A stretch of DNA of 64,000 nucleotides from Strigops habroptila (Eukaryota; Chordata; Aves; Psittaciformes; Psittacidae), in assembly GCF_004027225.2 (NCBI RefSeq), contig NC_044288.2, positions 23,260,744 to 23,324,743 on the forward strand, given 5' to 3'. Below the pieces are notes generated by a model that saw only the letters and a program-made list of their open reading frames with translations, did not search any database and was not told the DNA's origin. A program made the translations under genes and the position numbers. How positions within the stretch are numbered: position 1 is the stretch's first letter; every line of letters starts with the position of its first letter. Of this stretch, positions 45,200 to 57,130 are shown piece by piece.

Positions 45200-47053
45200 C
45201 TAAAATACAATGATAATAAAATTGAGTTGTGTATGAAAACAAGGTATAAACAGTAGTGCAGTGTACCATGTGAGGGAGGTCCGGGATGTGGCTGCTGTGA
45301 GAGCTCCCTTGTAGAGCCATGGGATAATTTCATCTGGAAGGCCCCTTGGATCCGGCACCTGCTCACTGCAGCACCAATGTGAGTCACGCTGCCAGGGCTC
45401 AGCCTCTGCAGTTTGTCTGGGCTACGGTGGTGCACTAACTACCCAGTACTGCTGACAGCTGGTTTCAAAATGCTGATAGGGGTTAAAATTAGTGGGTGTT
45501 TTTCCTATTTCCTTTCTCATCTTCCTACCAGCTCTTCTCTTTACTGAAATATATGGTGACACACTTGTATGTGACAGCAGTTTTTAAGCAAAACCAGAAA
45601 AACTAACAATCTTCTTTTTTGTTCTTCCTTTGCATCCTATAGATAGGATGTAAATTAACAATAGGCATTGTTAATTTACAACCTGTGCATCACTTGTATG
45701 TGTAGAAATAACACTCTGTGGATGCCAAAGTCAATAAAAGGGGAGAGCAGGGTGATCACGTAAACTTCATGAACCACTCTTCCCATTTACTCCACTTAAA
45801 ATCTCCCTAGGAAACCTGAGAAGGAACATGTTTATTTCATTTACTAACCTTTGGTTTGGTTTCATCTCTTACTGTCTTTAAAAAGCAATTACTTCTAAGG
45901 GTGGCCCTTAATGTGGGCACAGGGATTTGTGAAGCAGCAGAGGCACGAAAACCCACCATGCGTGGTGGCTGGTGTCACTGGCAGAACAACAGCCATCATT
46001 AATTGATCAGACATCTCAGCCAAGAGCCCTGCAGATGCAGATAAGACCTTCGATTTGGCTTGAAAATGGGAACCAGTATCAAAATTTAAAATGAAGTTTT
46101 GGCATGACACGAATGACAGGCTGGAGCTGGAAGCTGAACACTGCACAGTAACAGTGAAAGAGGCTGCAGCTGCTTGCATGGACATTTATCTGGTGTAATG
46201 CCACAGGAGTACATGGCTACTGGTCAAAACCACCAAAAACCTGCTCCATGTGGCACTGAGCAGCTCACAAAGCAGACTGTGGTTACAGATGTCCACCCAG
46301 GCCTGTGGAAGGGGAGCGGTGCTGCCGCAGCATGTTCTTGTGCGTACAGAGTCACTTTTAATTCAATTACAGTCTTCCATTACTGAGGAAATAAATGTGG
46401 GAGGAAACAAAGGACAGACACAGAGAAGCAAAACAAGGGTAGGAAGTAGGAGATATATGCTTACTGCGTCTCGTTTGACTCCATAGGGCTTTAGAAGGAC
46501 TGTCATATATCACGACATTTATTATTTCTGTCATGCACTAGGAGGAGAAGTCCATTACAATATCGATCATTTTACTCTGCTCAACTCTACGCTGTGTAAT
46601 ACTCAGCATAGCTCCAAGAGCATACAAGTGATTTAGAAATAGCTGTACAGGGAGAACTGAGGAAGGAATCTGAGTCAACATGGTTTCCCTTAATGGAATT
46701 CTCTTTTTAGTAAGCTTTTACAAAACTTAGGAAATGGCATTCTAAACACTGTTAAAGCATAGCACAATTGCAGTCAAGCAGTCAGAAGCTACAGACATAA
46801 TAAAGATTTCCTATGTAATCCTAATTTACATTCTGACATAATGACACAGCCTTCAGCTGCGTTGCCCATGGCTGTCACATAACCTCTTCATTGGGCTCCC
46901 CTTCCTTTCACTGTTCAATAATTTCTGCCCCACCAAACTCAGGGCCAAAATCTTAAATGGCATCGAAACACTTACCCTTCCTTGATTTCAAAACCACCAC
47001 TGGCAAATTCAAAAATCCAAATATTTCAATTTAATCTGAAATACCTGCACACT

Positions 47054-47433
47054 GCTTAGCCTGGAAAAGATAAGGCTCTAGGGAGACCTTAGAGCAGCTT
47101 CCAGTACCTAAACGGGCCAATAAGAAAGGTGGAGAGGGGCTTTTGACAAGGGCCTGTAGGGACAGGCCAAGGGGAATGGCTTTAACCTGCCAGAGGGGAG
47201 ACAGAGATGAGCTCTGAGGCAGAAGCTCTTCCCTGTGAGGGTGCTGAGGCGCTGGCACAGGGTGCCCAGAGAAGCTGTGGCTGCCCCATCCCTGGCAGTG
47301 TTCAAGGCCAGGTTGGACACAGGGGCTTGGAGCAACCTGCTCTAGTGGAAGGTGTCCCTGCCCGTGGCAGGGGGCTGGAACTGGATGAGCTTTAAGGTCC
47401 CTTCAACCCAAACCAGTGTGGGATTCTATGACC
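47054..47433 (+). mobile_element. CR1 LINE 3' fragment (plus orientation)
   Basis: It has the same 3' region and order of segments as the copy at 29.1-29.5 kb, from TTAGCCTGGAAAAGATAAGG to the terminal GTGGGATTCTATGA. It is a 5'-truncated dead copy of about 380 bases. The two copies differ at scattered single bases, so they are separate insertions of related subfamilies. Confidence 0.94.
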
Positions 47434-50400
47434 GCAATCATCAGGTGGGGCAGCACAAGGGAAGCACTAGCTTTAGTCATTAATGTGCCATTCACTGTTC
47501 CAGCATCGCAGCGGCAGCAAAGACAGAGCGGTCCTGCACGGTGTCAGGCCGGCCTGTGTCTGAAACACAGAGGTGCAGCACAAGTGAGAGCCGTGCTGCA
47601 GAGAGACTTGTCCTTGGGGTCGTGATTTCCCTCTGCTTCAGGTGGGTTTGCAGCCAGTTCAGGACAGGGAGATGTGATGGTAGTCCATCCTTACCTGGTT
47701 GTCTTCTTTCTTACCTGCAGTCTGCTGATGTTACCATGGGTGGACACTAGAAGTTTTCTTCATCATCCTTCTTTAATTTTCTCTCTGTTCCATCCCCAGC
47801 TTTGCCTGTAACACATTATTTACGCAGAGCAGTGTGAAGGTCTGCATCAGAAGATCCTTCAGCACTGGAGAAAGCTGCATGCTGGCAGGGGAGCCAACAG
47901 AGGCTGACAACCTGGCTTTTATGCTGACGGCAGCACGTGCTGGAGCTGCTCCATCTTTTCTATATTCTTGCATATAGCTTTTAAGGGGTCCTTCTCATGT
48001 TAGGGCTCAACTGCAGATGTTCATCCCTAAAAGGGAGGAAGGACAGACAAGCCAGGATGTCCACAAGGAAGACACTCAGATATGACGGTGATGATAAGAA
48101 TCAAAGTCAGACAGACAGATTTCACCAGGTGCTAGGGTCACAACAGTAAAACTTGAGATAGCCTGAAATTTCTCTTTTCCAGGTCATGGACTGGGACACA
48201 TATGACGGTCAGGGCTCTGAGTGTCACCAGAGGTAGATGTTTGAGTACCTGGATTATTATGGCCACACTTTGGAGAGGGAGGAAGGAAAGAAGACGGAGT
48301 GTTAGAGAATGCTTCTCTCATTGAGTTACCTGACATGAGGGAGGGATGAGCTGTCTCTGCTTGCCTGTCTTCATGCTGGACATGTGTTAGAGCCCTACCT
48401 TTAAAGAAAAGAGGGGAAAACTGTGTACCAGATACAGTTCAAGGAAAAATAATATCCTGAATGTTTTCACCAGCCTTTGCCAATTTCAGGACAGTCCTTA
48501 CCAAATGAGTGTCTCTGCTCCTTAAACAGGATATAATCAGCAGATAAACAGAATTCTGCCAACCTCTGTATATTGTGTAACATGCTTGTCTACAATGCCT
48601 CCCCTTGGAATGCCACTTGCTGCAGTGCACTACGACTATACCTGCTGCCAGCCTTCTCTGGCAATTTTCTGCTTGTTAAACTGAATGGGTTTGACCCTCA
48701 AATAGTGCTCTGATCACTGTTGACGTGCATGAGCTCTGCTGACCATTCCAGGTGTCCAAAGCCATGGAGATAGAAGAGAACATATGGTACTCCACATAAA
48801 AGTAGCCTGTTCTTGTGGTCACTCTTCACATCTACTTCTTCTGCAGTGCAGAATGCCTCCATACTGCATGGCTCCTGCATCTCCCGAGGAGGGCAGAGCT
48901 AAGGCCATGGTGTGGGGCACAGTACATGCTTGTCCAGTTCCTCATATCCTTCTATTTCTTGTACTCCTTGTCTCTATAGCTTCACATCAGAGCCCGAAGT
49001 GCAGGTCCATTTGATGTTTGGGAAACATGTAAGATAATGACAGTCAACTGTAATATTAGGCAGATGCTCTGGGTACAAGTCCAGGAGACAGAGATTTCCT
49101 CTTCTGAGCTGAATCGTTCTGATTTCACGATCAACAGCACCATCTAGTGACGCCAAATTAGCATCCTACGAACCTGTCTGCCTTTTCTCTCACATTTCAT
49201 ACATTCCTCCGTGTCTCCCAGATGAGGATTTTCTGACTGTGCCTATCTATACCTTTCCTGCTAAAGGGCTGCTTACTAGAAGGCCTTGGATGGTGGAGTC
49301 AGAGTCACAGATCTCAAAGCTGGGATGACACGACCCAAGTTAACTCACAGGCCAAGAATCATCACTGAGCTGTGTGCCAGACCCCGTTTGGCTCAGTGAG
49401 AATCTTTTCTGCCTTCCCAAGCACCTCTCACAGCTTCCACATACAAAAGAAATCAGCTCAGAGAAAGAAAAAATCATCCTCCCTTATCCTTCCCTCGGAT
49501 CTCTGCTGTTTTCGTCTTGCTCATATGTTGTGTAACGATCTCAAACACACCCATCAAAAGTCATGGTTTGTCCCCAGGATCCCAGTGGCACGCCTGGCTG
49601 GTAAGACAGTTGTCAAGGGAGTCAAAAGCATGTCCGGCATTATTTCTGGTCTCTCAACTGAGAGTACCAAGCAGGCAGCAGCTCCACATCTCCCACGTGC
49701 AATGAGCCCTTCTGTTCCTCTCCCCACCACCCCTCCTGCAAAAAGCCCACAGACATAGAACCTGCAGGATCTGCACACAAACCTGGAGAGGCTGAGGTTT
49801 CATTGTCCTCCCAGCTTCTGCACTGCTGCATTTCACCCTCTCCACAGCAGTCTCCAGGGCCCCATGCTGGATGTAAAGACAAAAGGACATCATGTTGACG
49901 GCAGTATCATTTTGTGCCTCTTTTTTCCCCAGCCAGGACAATGTGCACATTTCAACCCTCTCCACTACTGCATTCTCTCAGTTCCCTGACACTTCATCGC
50001 GACACCTTGCAGGCTGAGGATGCTGCAGGGAAGGAAACAAAAGGACCCAAGTTTTTGACCGTTCTTGGTAAGGAATTTTGATGCATCAAGCACCTCCTCC
50101 AGCATCAAGGTGATGGCCAGGAAAACCACACTATGCGAGATACATGTGGCAAACTATTTGCTCCATGGTCTAAAACAGGTCCATATCCCCAGCTTGTGCT
50201 AGAGGGGTCTTAGAGACCAGGAATCTGGAGCCATGTGGTTTACAGAGACAAGCCTGGGAAAGGTCTTCCAAAATAAAAATTGTTTCAGAATCATGAAGAA
50301 GAACAAGATGGATGTTTAAAGCCATCCCCATAAATCAGTTTCTTTCCTGGAATTTACTAAGCTTATCTAATTTAGATGATAATTTTAAACTATTCTGTAT

Positions 50401-50759
50401 TCTGGGTTATATTTGTCCCGTTGGGGCAGCTGGATGGGGTTTTTAGCATCACAGCAGAATTCCAGAGAGGTTTACTTGCTCCAGCACATAAAATATCCTC
50501 AGTTCACCTTATACGCTTATTTATATAGAGATGCTCATATGCTTATAGGCTTCTGGAGGCTTTCGGACAAAGAAATTTACTGAACAAATGAACACTTATC
50601 ACATTTTCAAACAACTGTTGTGACAATTTTACAGATAAAACAGCAGGCTCTAGTCTGATCTCTGATCACAAATGTGGCTTGAGAGATGTAATACACGGCT
50701 CTATGATCTGTCTGAAGCACTGCAAAGATCAAAAAATCAAACTGAATGTTAGGAATCAC
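47434..50759. other. Intergenic DNA without recognised genes
   Basis: Contains only short open frames. A pyrimidine tract ending CCATCCCCAG at about 47783-47801 on the plus strand looks like a splice acceptor but leads to no recognisable exon. An AT-rich homeodomain-word block lies at about 50350-50420. Confidence 0.5.
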
Positions 50760-51290
50760 TGGGAGAGAAACAGAAAATATCATTAGGTCAGTGTATGAGT
50801 GCAGGGTACAACCACATCTTGACTACTATAGGTAGCAATAGTCGTGTTGTGAAAAAAGACAGAATAAAGGGCTATTCAATAACAAGAAGCATGGAGAACA
50901 AGAAACAACTGCCTGCTGTCTCTCCTAATACAAGAAATAGAGGGCATAAAATGAAACTTGTAGGTGGCAGATTAAATAAAAAAAATAAAAAGGGAGGAGG
51001 CAGATCCTCACCCAACACATAGCAGAACTGTGGAAGTCTCTGCCACAGGATGCTGTGGACATCAGAACTTCGTGTGCATTGGACATACACTCATGGGGAA
51101 AAAAAATATTCAAGGGGGAGTAGACCAAAGATGCCATTCTATGGCTCAAGAAGTCATTGAACTGCTTGGGGGGATACTCTGGGGGAAACATCACTGTAAT
51201 CTTAATCTGCTTTCGTGCATTTCTTCCAGTCATTGTTGGCAGGCAGACACAGGGCTGGGCTGCCTGAGCAGTTAGTCTGATCCAAACAGG
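50760..51290 (+). mobile_element. Old, diverged CR1/L3-type LINE fragment
   Basis: The segments follow the order of the ancient CR1 3' region: a CACATCTTGACTACT part, an AGAACTGTGGAAGTCTCTGCC part followed by ACAGGATGCTGTGGAC, and a closing TTGTTGGCAGGCAGACACAG...GTTAGTCTGATCCAAAC part. It is far more diverged than the other CR1 copies here and so marks an older insertion. No intact frame remains. Confidence 0.7.
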
Positions 51291-54200
51291 GAGGAGGTGA
51301 GAGGCTCCTCACCCAGGATCAATGCTGGATGTTCCAAGCAGACCTGCAGCTCAAGAGCCCTTCGACCCAGGCTTCGCTCCAGCCTGATATACTTTCAATG
51401 CTGGTCACAAGACCCAAATCCAGAATCGAGTTCAGTTTCGAGGCTGATCACACACTGCAGTGGGGTTTCAGGTCTAGCAGCAGAGGTTTGGGATATTTTG
51501 ACTGGCCATTTCCATTCAGTCTCTGACAGACCTAGAGTGGAAGACTCTTCAGTTACAGCAGGGGTTCCTACATGCTCGTACTAAAACCTACACTGGAAAC
51601 TTACTTCAAATGAAGTCACTGTGGTTTACTTCTGGTGGTGATTTGCAGCTGGTCAAAATGGAAAAGTGGTAAAATATTCACATGATCATCTTGATGCTCA
51701 TCTCACAGCTTCATCCTATAGTGGGGAAAACAAATCCCCAGAGCAGTTACGTACAGTGGCAAAGTTACCCAACTCCCTTGGTTCCTGATGACGCAAAGGG
51801 AAAACACATGGGCCTCCTGTTTAATTCCCTGCGTTTCCCATATGAGTGGGAACTCTGGTCACGAATGGTGCATGCCGCTGTGATCCAGACTTTTAAAAAG
51901 CAGGTGGTAGGTTTACCAGTGGTTGGGGTCCTATGGGATGTTAGTTCCCAAAGAACAACCTTTAGAAAATAGAACAACCTTTACAAAAGGATTTCCATCT
52001 TCCTTAAGAAGAAAGAGATGATTTTCCCAATAATTCATCAATTAATTCTAACATTTGGAAGCCTGAGTGCTGACAGCAACCTCAAAATAGAATTCCCATC
52101 TGTCTTGTACTACACTTTCCAGGCTCCCCTTTCTATTTGCAGATCTCTAACAAGTCACCACAGAGCTGTTTGCCTCTTTGCCAACATCTTCGCTTTGTTT
52201 CGTTAAGTAAAAACATTAACTGGTCTGACACAACCAGATGTACTGCACACATCTCGGCAGCTTCCTGCTGCTGCCAGGTTGTGCCCATCAATTTCATTTG
52301 CCTTCGTTGTGGTGCCTTTTAACATTTAATTACAAAGCAGCACTTGTCAGCCACTTTAGTTATCATCTGCCATTTCTGTCACCTCAGCAAGAGCCCAGAA
52401 TTCCTCCAGCTTCTTTGCCAGCAGGGTTTTGAGGAGGGAAGGTCTGTCCCACGAACACCTTTAACAGCTTAGCTGTTGACAGATCAATTAGTATTAGCGT
52501 TAGTTGGTTAGCAGTGCCCACGTGCTGTCACTGTTCCACACTTGCTCGCAGGATGGGTTATCACTCTTGTACGCTCCCATGTAGCAAACATGCCTGGCAC
52601 TTGGCAGGGACACCTCCCATGTGCCTGGGCATCCCTTGGAGCAAGCAGCATGTGGCTGTGCTGGAGCTCAGCAGGAGACCAGGCGGATCAGCTCCACACA
52701 GTCCATGAGGTCCGCAATGGCATCCCTCCATGCTCTGTCATGGTCATCATGGTGTCCACCAACAGGTTGCCTCAGACCCAACCTGAAGAGAAGCAGTTCC
52801 AATCAGGTGCAAACCCAAAACGTACATGTTGGCCATAGGCGAGCACAGGCCAACTGAGGGGGTCTCAGACACCCGCTTGTTAGGCCTGGTATGCCATATT
52901 GTCACCTGCTGCCAGCAGCCTAGGTTCCTGCAAAGCCATGGTACCACCACTGGTCCGCTAGTGCTGCCTTGGTACCTCACCAAGAGTGCCACCACTGAGA
53001 CAAGCTGCTTCTCTCAAACTCACCCAAGGCCCCACACTCCAGCTATTCTCATCAGCAGCAACATGAAGCTGTTCTCATCATGGCTTTGGGCTCCGATTTT
53101 GCCATCGGGTAGGCAGAGCCCTTTGTTAACTAATGCAGAGTCTGGGAGCTCCCAGGGCACTCAAGCCAAGTTCATGCCAGTGCATTTAGGGGATGGGGCT
53201 CGCAGCTGGCGCCAATGCCCCTTCGTAGGAAACGTGAAGCAACGGGGATGAATAAATGCAAAGCGTTACAAGCAAGTGGGTTTGTCAGAGGGAAGAGGCG
53301 TGAGCAAGGGGGGTGCATTGGAGATGTCTGTACACGAGAGGGCGCTCTGAAATTACCTATGTCGGAGGGAAAATTCATCAACTCATTTGGGCCGAGAAAA
53401 GACGTAGGGTAGCAGGAGTGGGGATTTCACCTGTAAACAAAGAATTTGTAACCTTTATGCCACCACCTAAGGGTGACTTTAAAATATTGAAACCTGTATT
53501 GGAGAAACAGAATATTTTGCTAACAAAACATTTTTGAAGCCTTGAAATCAGCGTCAGTTCTTGCAGTGTTGAAGTTTTGGCTTGATTTACCTTTCTGGCT
53601 TGATTTATCTTTCATTTATGAAGGTATAACTTAGCAGCAACTTTGCTGGAGTCAGACCCATTTAATCAATGTTAAATCTGGCCTTTGGGGTATCTTAAGC
53701 TGTTATGGATGACTCTTCTGCAGAACAAACACAAACAAATTTCACTGGGCCATCAGCTTTCCTGGAAAGCCATGGAAATATGGGCACCTGAATCAGACAG
53801 GGAGCATCAGGAAATTCGTTTGGGTAAAATCCTTAATTCTCTCCAACCAGCCCCAAATAAATAAATGTTCACGGTTGCAGGGTCTGCAGGAGCTGGACCT
53901 TCGCTGGTTGATCTCGCCACTAGAAGGCAAAAGCAAATACATGGAGGCCCAGAGTAGCTCTCTAAAGCCCCTGCTTCCAGCCCTGGGAATGCTCCCCTGA
54001 GGCACAAGGCATTGTCACCATCGACCCTGACCACAGATTCCTCCTCTATCATTACAAACAGTATCTTTCACCAGTGTTAGCATTTAAGATGATTTCCTGC
54101 TTGCACTCTAACAGCCTTATCATGTAATAGCAAACCCAGAAAGGATAGTTTTGTGGTAACAAACCCAAAAAGAATGAAGTCTGCTGGAAAGTGCAGGACT

Positions 54201-54990
54201 GCCTGATTGGTTCGGGTGAGCCCTGAAGCAGGTCAAATCCTGCAGGTTTTTCTGGAGAAGGGAATCCTGGAGGTGGAGGGATCTCTGTGAGTCAGTCTGA
54301 GGATCCCAGCTCAATAACAGAGAGACAGATAATAGCATTTGAACACTATCTTCTCCAATTTAATTGTATTGATTTATCGCCTGTCCAATGAAGCCATCAA
54401 GTGTGCAAAATGGTTAATCTTATTTTTTTTCCTGCTGTCTGCTCAGAGGAGTGAAGTTGTAAACACAGACCCCTGCAAGGAGGGTGGTGGAGGTGGGGGG
54501 ATATATTTGACTTTTTTCAAGGCAGATGCTGTGGTGTGTCTGTGCAAAGCGAATCCCATTTTAGCACAGGGCAAAGGAAGGACATAAGCACTTCCCACTT
54601 CGGACTCCCACTGCAGTGCGGCTCCACCTGAATGGTTTGGACTTGCTGACAAACCTCACTGGTGTCACTGTGCTGGCTTAACCTTTAGGTGCACCAGCAT
54701 CGCCAGCCTGGGCAGAGCCTGCAGGACCCCAAATCTAGCTTGGAGGCTGCTGGGCTTCCTCCTTCCTGGTGGCACATGCAGCTTAGCAAGGCCCAGCTGA
54801 CCTGCATGACTTCCCAACTCAAAGCCTTACTCATCCAAATGAGGGAAGCAACATTCCAGACCTAAAACACGCAGGAGCTTGCTGTTTGAAACACACCACC
54901 TCAGAATGGAGGGTGACACGTCTGGCCAGGGTGAGTGGGTCTGGCTCCAGTGCCCGGCGGCTGGGAGAGAAGGAAAACGATTCCGTTTTT
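51291..54990. other. Intergenic DNA without recognised genes
   Basis: Short open frames only. The block at about 52200-52370 is AT-richer and includes a CATTTAATTACAAAGCAGC word of homeodomain type. No RNA gene or repeat was recognised. Confidence 0.5.
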
Positions 54991-55720
54991 AAAACTTATT
55001 TTCTTGCAAAATGTACATTTGCAATTAAAGGCTAAGTATGCTGTATATTTTATTAATGATGTGGGATAGCAAGGCATTTTAAAGCTCTTTTTTGTTTTGA
55101 TGGTTTTTTTGGGGTTTCTTTTTTTTTTTTTTTAGAGGAGGAGGGGAAGGAATTGAAATGGAAAGCTTAACACTTACAATTTCAAAAATTTGGCTTATAT
55201 TTTAGGTTCTCGTAACATGCAATTACAGGCACTTAGAAAGAATTCCCTTTTTTATACTATGCCCTAGAGCATAAAATTAAGAGGCCAATTCAGGCTTTGT
55301 ACTGCTTTCAGAGGCAGTTTGCTTCAGCATAGATCAACATGGAGACTGACTGTCGCCTTTCTATTGAATTAGGTCTATATTTTTGACAAGTACGGCAGCA
55401 GTATCATCACTTTAATCACCAACAATCCATTGTGTCTCTTTATGCTAATAAATAAAACATTCTGTTAAATATTTCCCAGTAAGCACTTGAAGACCTGCAA
55501 TCACCCCTCCCTTCTATATGTTCCCAAGTAAAATAATATAATGGTAATAAAATCAAATGATGTCTAGGAGTTTTATAGACAACTAATAGCAGTTATTGCA
55601 AAGTGCACATCAGATACCAATTGAAGGTTACATTTCTCTTTAATATAATACAGCATGCATATTTCACTAACTGTCTCTATATATCAAGTGAATTAAACAA
55701 TATGATGATATTGGTCAAAA
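54990..55720. promoter_or_regulatory. Candidate long conserved non-coding element (TLX3-NPM1 interval)
   Basis: About 700 bases that are AT-rich, CpG-poor, repeat-free and without frames, sharply different from the neighbouring GC-richer DNA. They include an ACAAT/ATTGT SOX-like pair at 55422-55434 followed by a POU-like ATGCTAAT at 55442-55449, and many TAAT homeodomain words. A T17 tract sits at 55117-55133. The position upstream of NPM1 on the expected TLX3 side suggests a developmental enhancer. Confidence 0.35.
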
Positions 55721-56560
55721 ACGGAGTTCTTTAGGAGAGGCCTTTAGGCAGAAGTGTTTTACTGGAGCTGTGTGTTAAGAGGGGGGACGTCTGGAGCACC
55801 GGATGCAAAACATGGGAAAATCATCCCAAGTTACAGAGAAATTGCCAGAGAAACCTCCTGCCCTTCCCCGCCAGCCTTTGCCCTCCTGAGGACAGGGCCA
55901 TCCCTCTCCACGTGCTGGGGCTTTGCTTAAGGGGTTGGTGGTGGCAAGGGTCTTGCAAACCATCACAGAAATGGCTGTGAGGGACCCCCAGCCCATCACC
56001 CTGTCCTCTGTTCTAGAGGAACACACTAGTCTAAGACTGACTCCTGGAATCATCACAAAGCAGAGATGTAGGCCTTAGAAGAAATACAACCAGATCAACA
56101 GTGAGCAAATGAAGGCACCCAAGCATCCTGCAACATGTTGTCCAAGCGGACCCTGCCAGCGGCTCAGCCAGGGCTCAGGATGGGCTCCCGCAGCTACCAG
56201 GGACATGGTGCACCCCATGGGGTCCACGGTCTGCTCTAATCTACTGACCTCCCCTGCTCCCCCTATCCAAGTTACCCTGGACTCCCCACATCCTCTTCCC
56301 CGTGGCTGCTTGGCCATCCCTTGGCTGTGCAAGCCCTGTGGCCCCTTTGCCACTGGAGCAGCTCCTGCACCAGCACCAGGACCACACTGCAGCGTGGGAG
56401 CCCCAGCACAGCTCCAAAAATGTGCCTCATCCTCGATCTCCCCGATTTCCTTGGCTTCATTCCCACACTTCACTCTGGAGTCCGGGAGCCTTGGAGTCAC
56501 CCTAAAGAAACCCTTCCTAAACTTCAGATCAGCTTGCTGAGAGATTTTTCCCATCCCCAT
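55721..56560. other. Intergenic GC-richer DNA
   Basis: Holds overlapping chance open frames on both strands (for example 161 codons at 56075-56560 minus). No family resemblance and no repeat. Confidence 0.5.
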
Positions 56561-57130
56561 TACTAATATACCTAATATATTCAGGGGGCCCCGCCACAGT
56601 CAACATGAATTGTAAACCATTTCTCTAATCCCCTCAACAATACCCTTCCCCAAACCTTTTTTTTTCCTATCTTAATTAGATATTCTATCCCTTTGGTTTA
56701 AAATAGTATTTAATTTCACTTAATGATTTCAACGAAAAATATTAGGATTCCCCAAACAGACATGTTCCCTCTGAATTTTCTCATTCTTTTTTCAAAGGGC
56801 TTCAGTTTCATCTTTTTGTTGCTTTGTCAAAACACAGCTAATTGACTGTCCTAAAAGTACAATTTTAGTAATTTCTCTCAATGAAGCATAGCTGCCTCCT
56901 CTATTAACACTGCCTAATTGGACTTTGAATCCCCAGCCAGCGACTTCACCCATGCTACAGGCCCGGATCACTGCAACAGTAAATATCAGCATCCCAGTTA
57001 AATGTAGGTTGGCTCACATTCCCCCAAAATTGGCTTTCTGCTCCTTGGAGTCCAATCTGATGTAATATTACATTAACCATGTTTTTTCTTCTGGGGGAAT
57101 TGGAGGAAAGGAAGAGAAGCTGAAGTGCAG
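56561..57130. promoter_or_regulatory. Candidate conserved non-coding block
   Basis: A second AT-rich, repeat-free block with TTAATTAGATATTC (about 56673-56686), CACTTAATGATTTC (about 56718-56731) and GATGTAATATTACATTAACC (about 57059-57078) homeodomain-type words, between GC-richer neighbours. Regulatory role is inferred from composition only. Confidence 0.25.

Larger units (their letters stand above)
44420..47053. other. Upstream flank of NPM1
   Basis: Intergenic DNA of ordinary composition, expected to lie between NPM1 and TLX3. Apart from the two candidate exons (44942-44993 and 45101-45199) I see no gene, RNA or repeat. Confidence 0.5.

Noticed and set aside
47768..47973. Plus-strand acceptor-like tract ending CCATCCCCAG, and an overlapping minus-strand 66-codon frame
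   Set aside because: The downstream plus frame has no recognisable family and no donor I could pair; the minus frame overlaps it with no support. The evidence is contradictory and weak.
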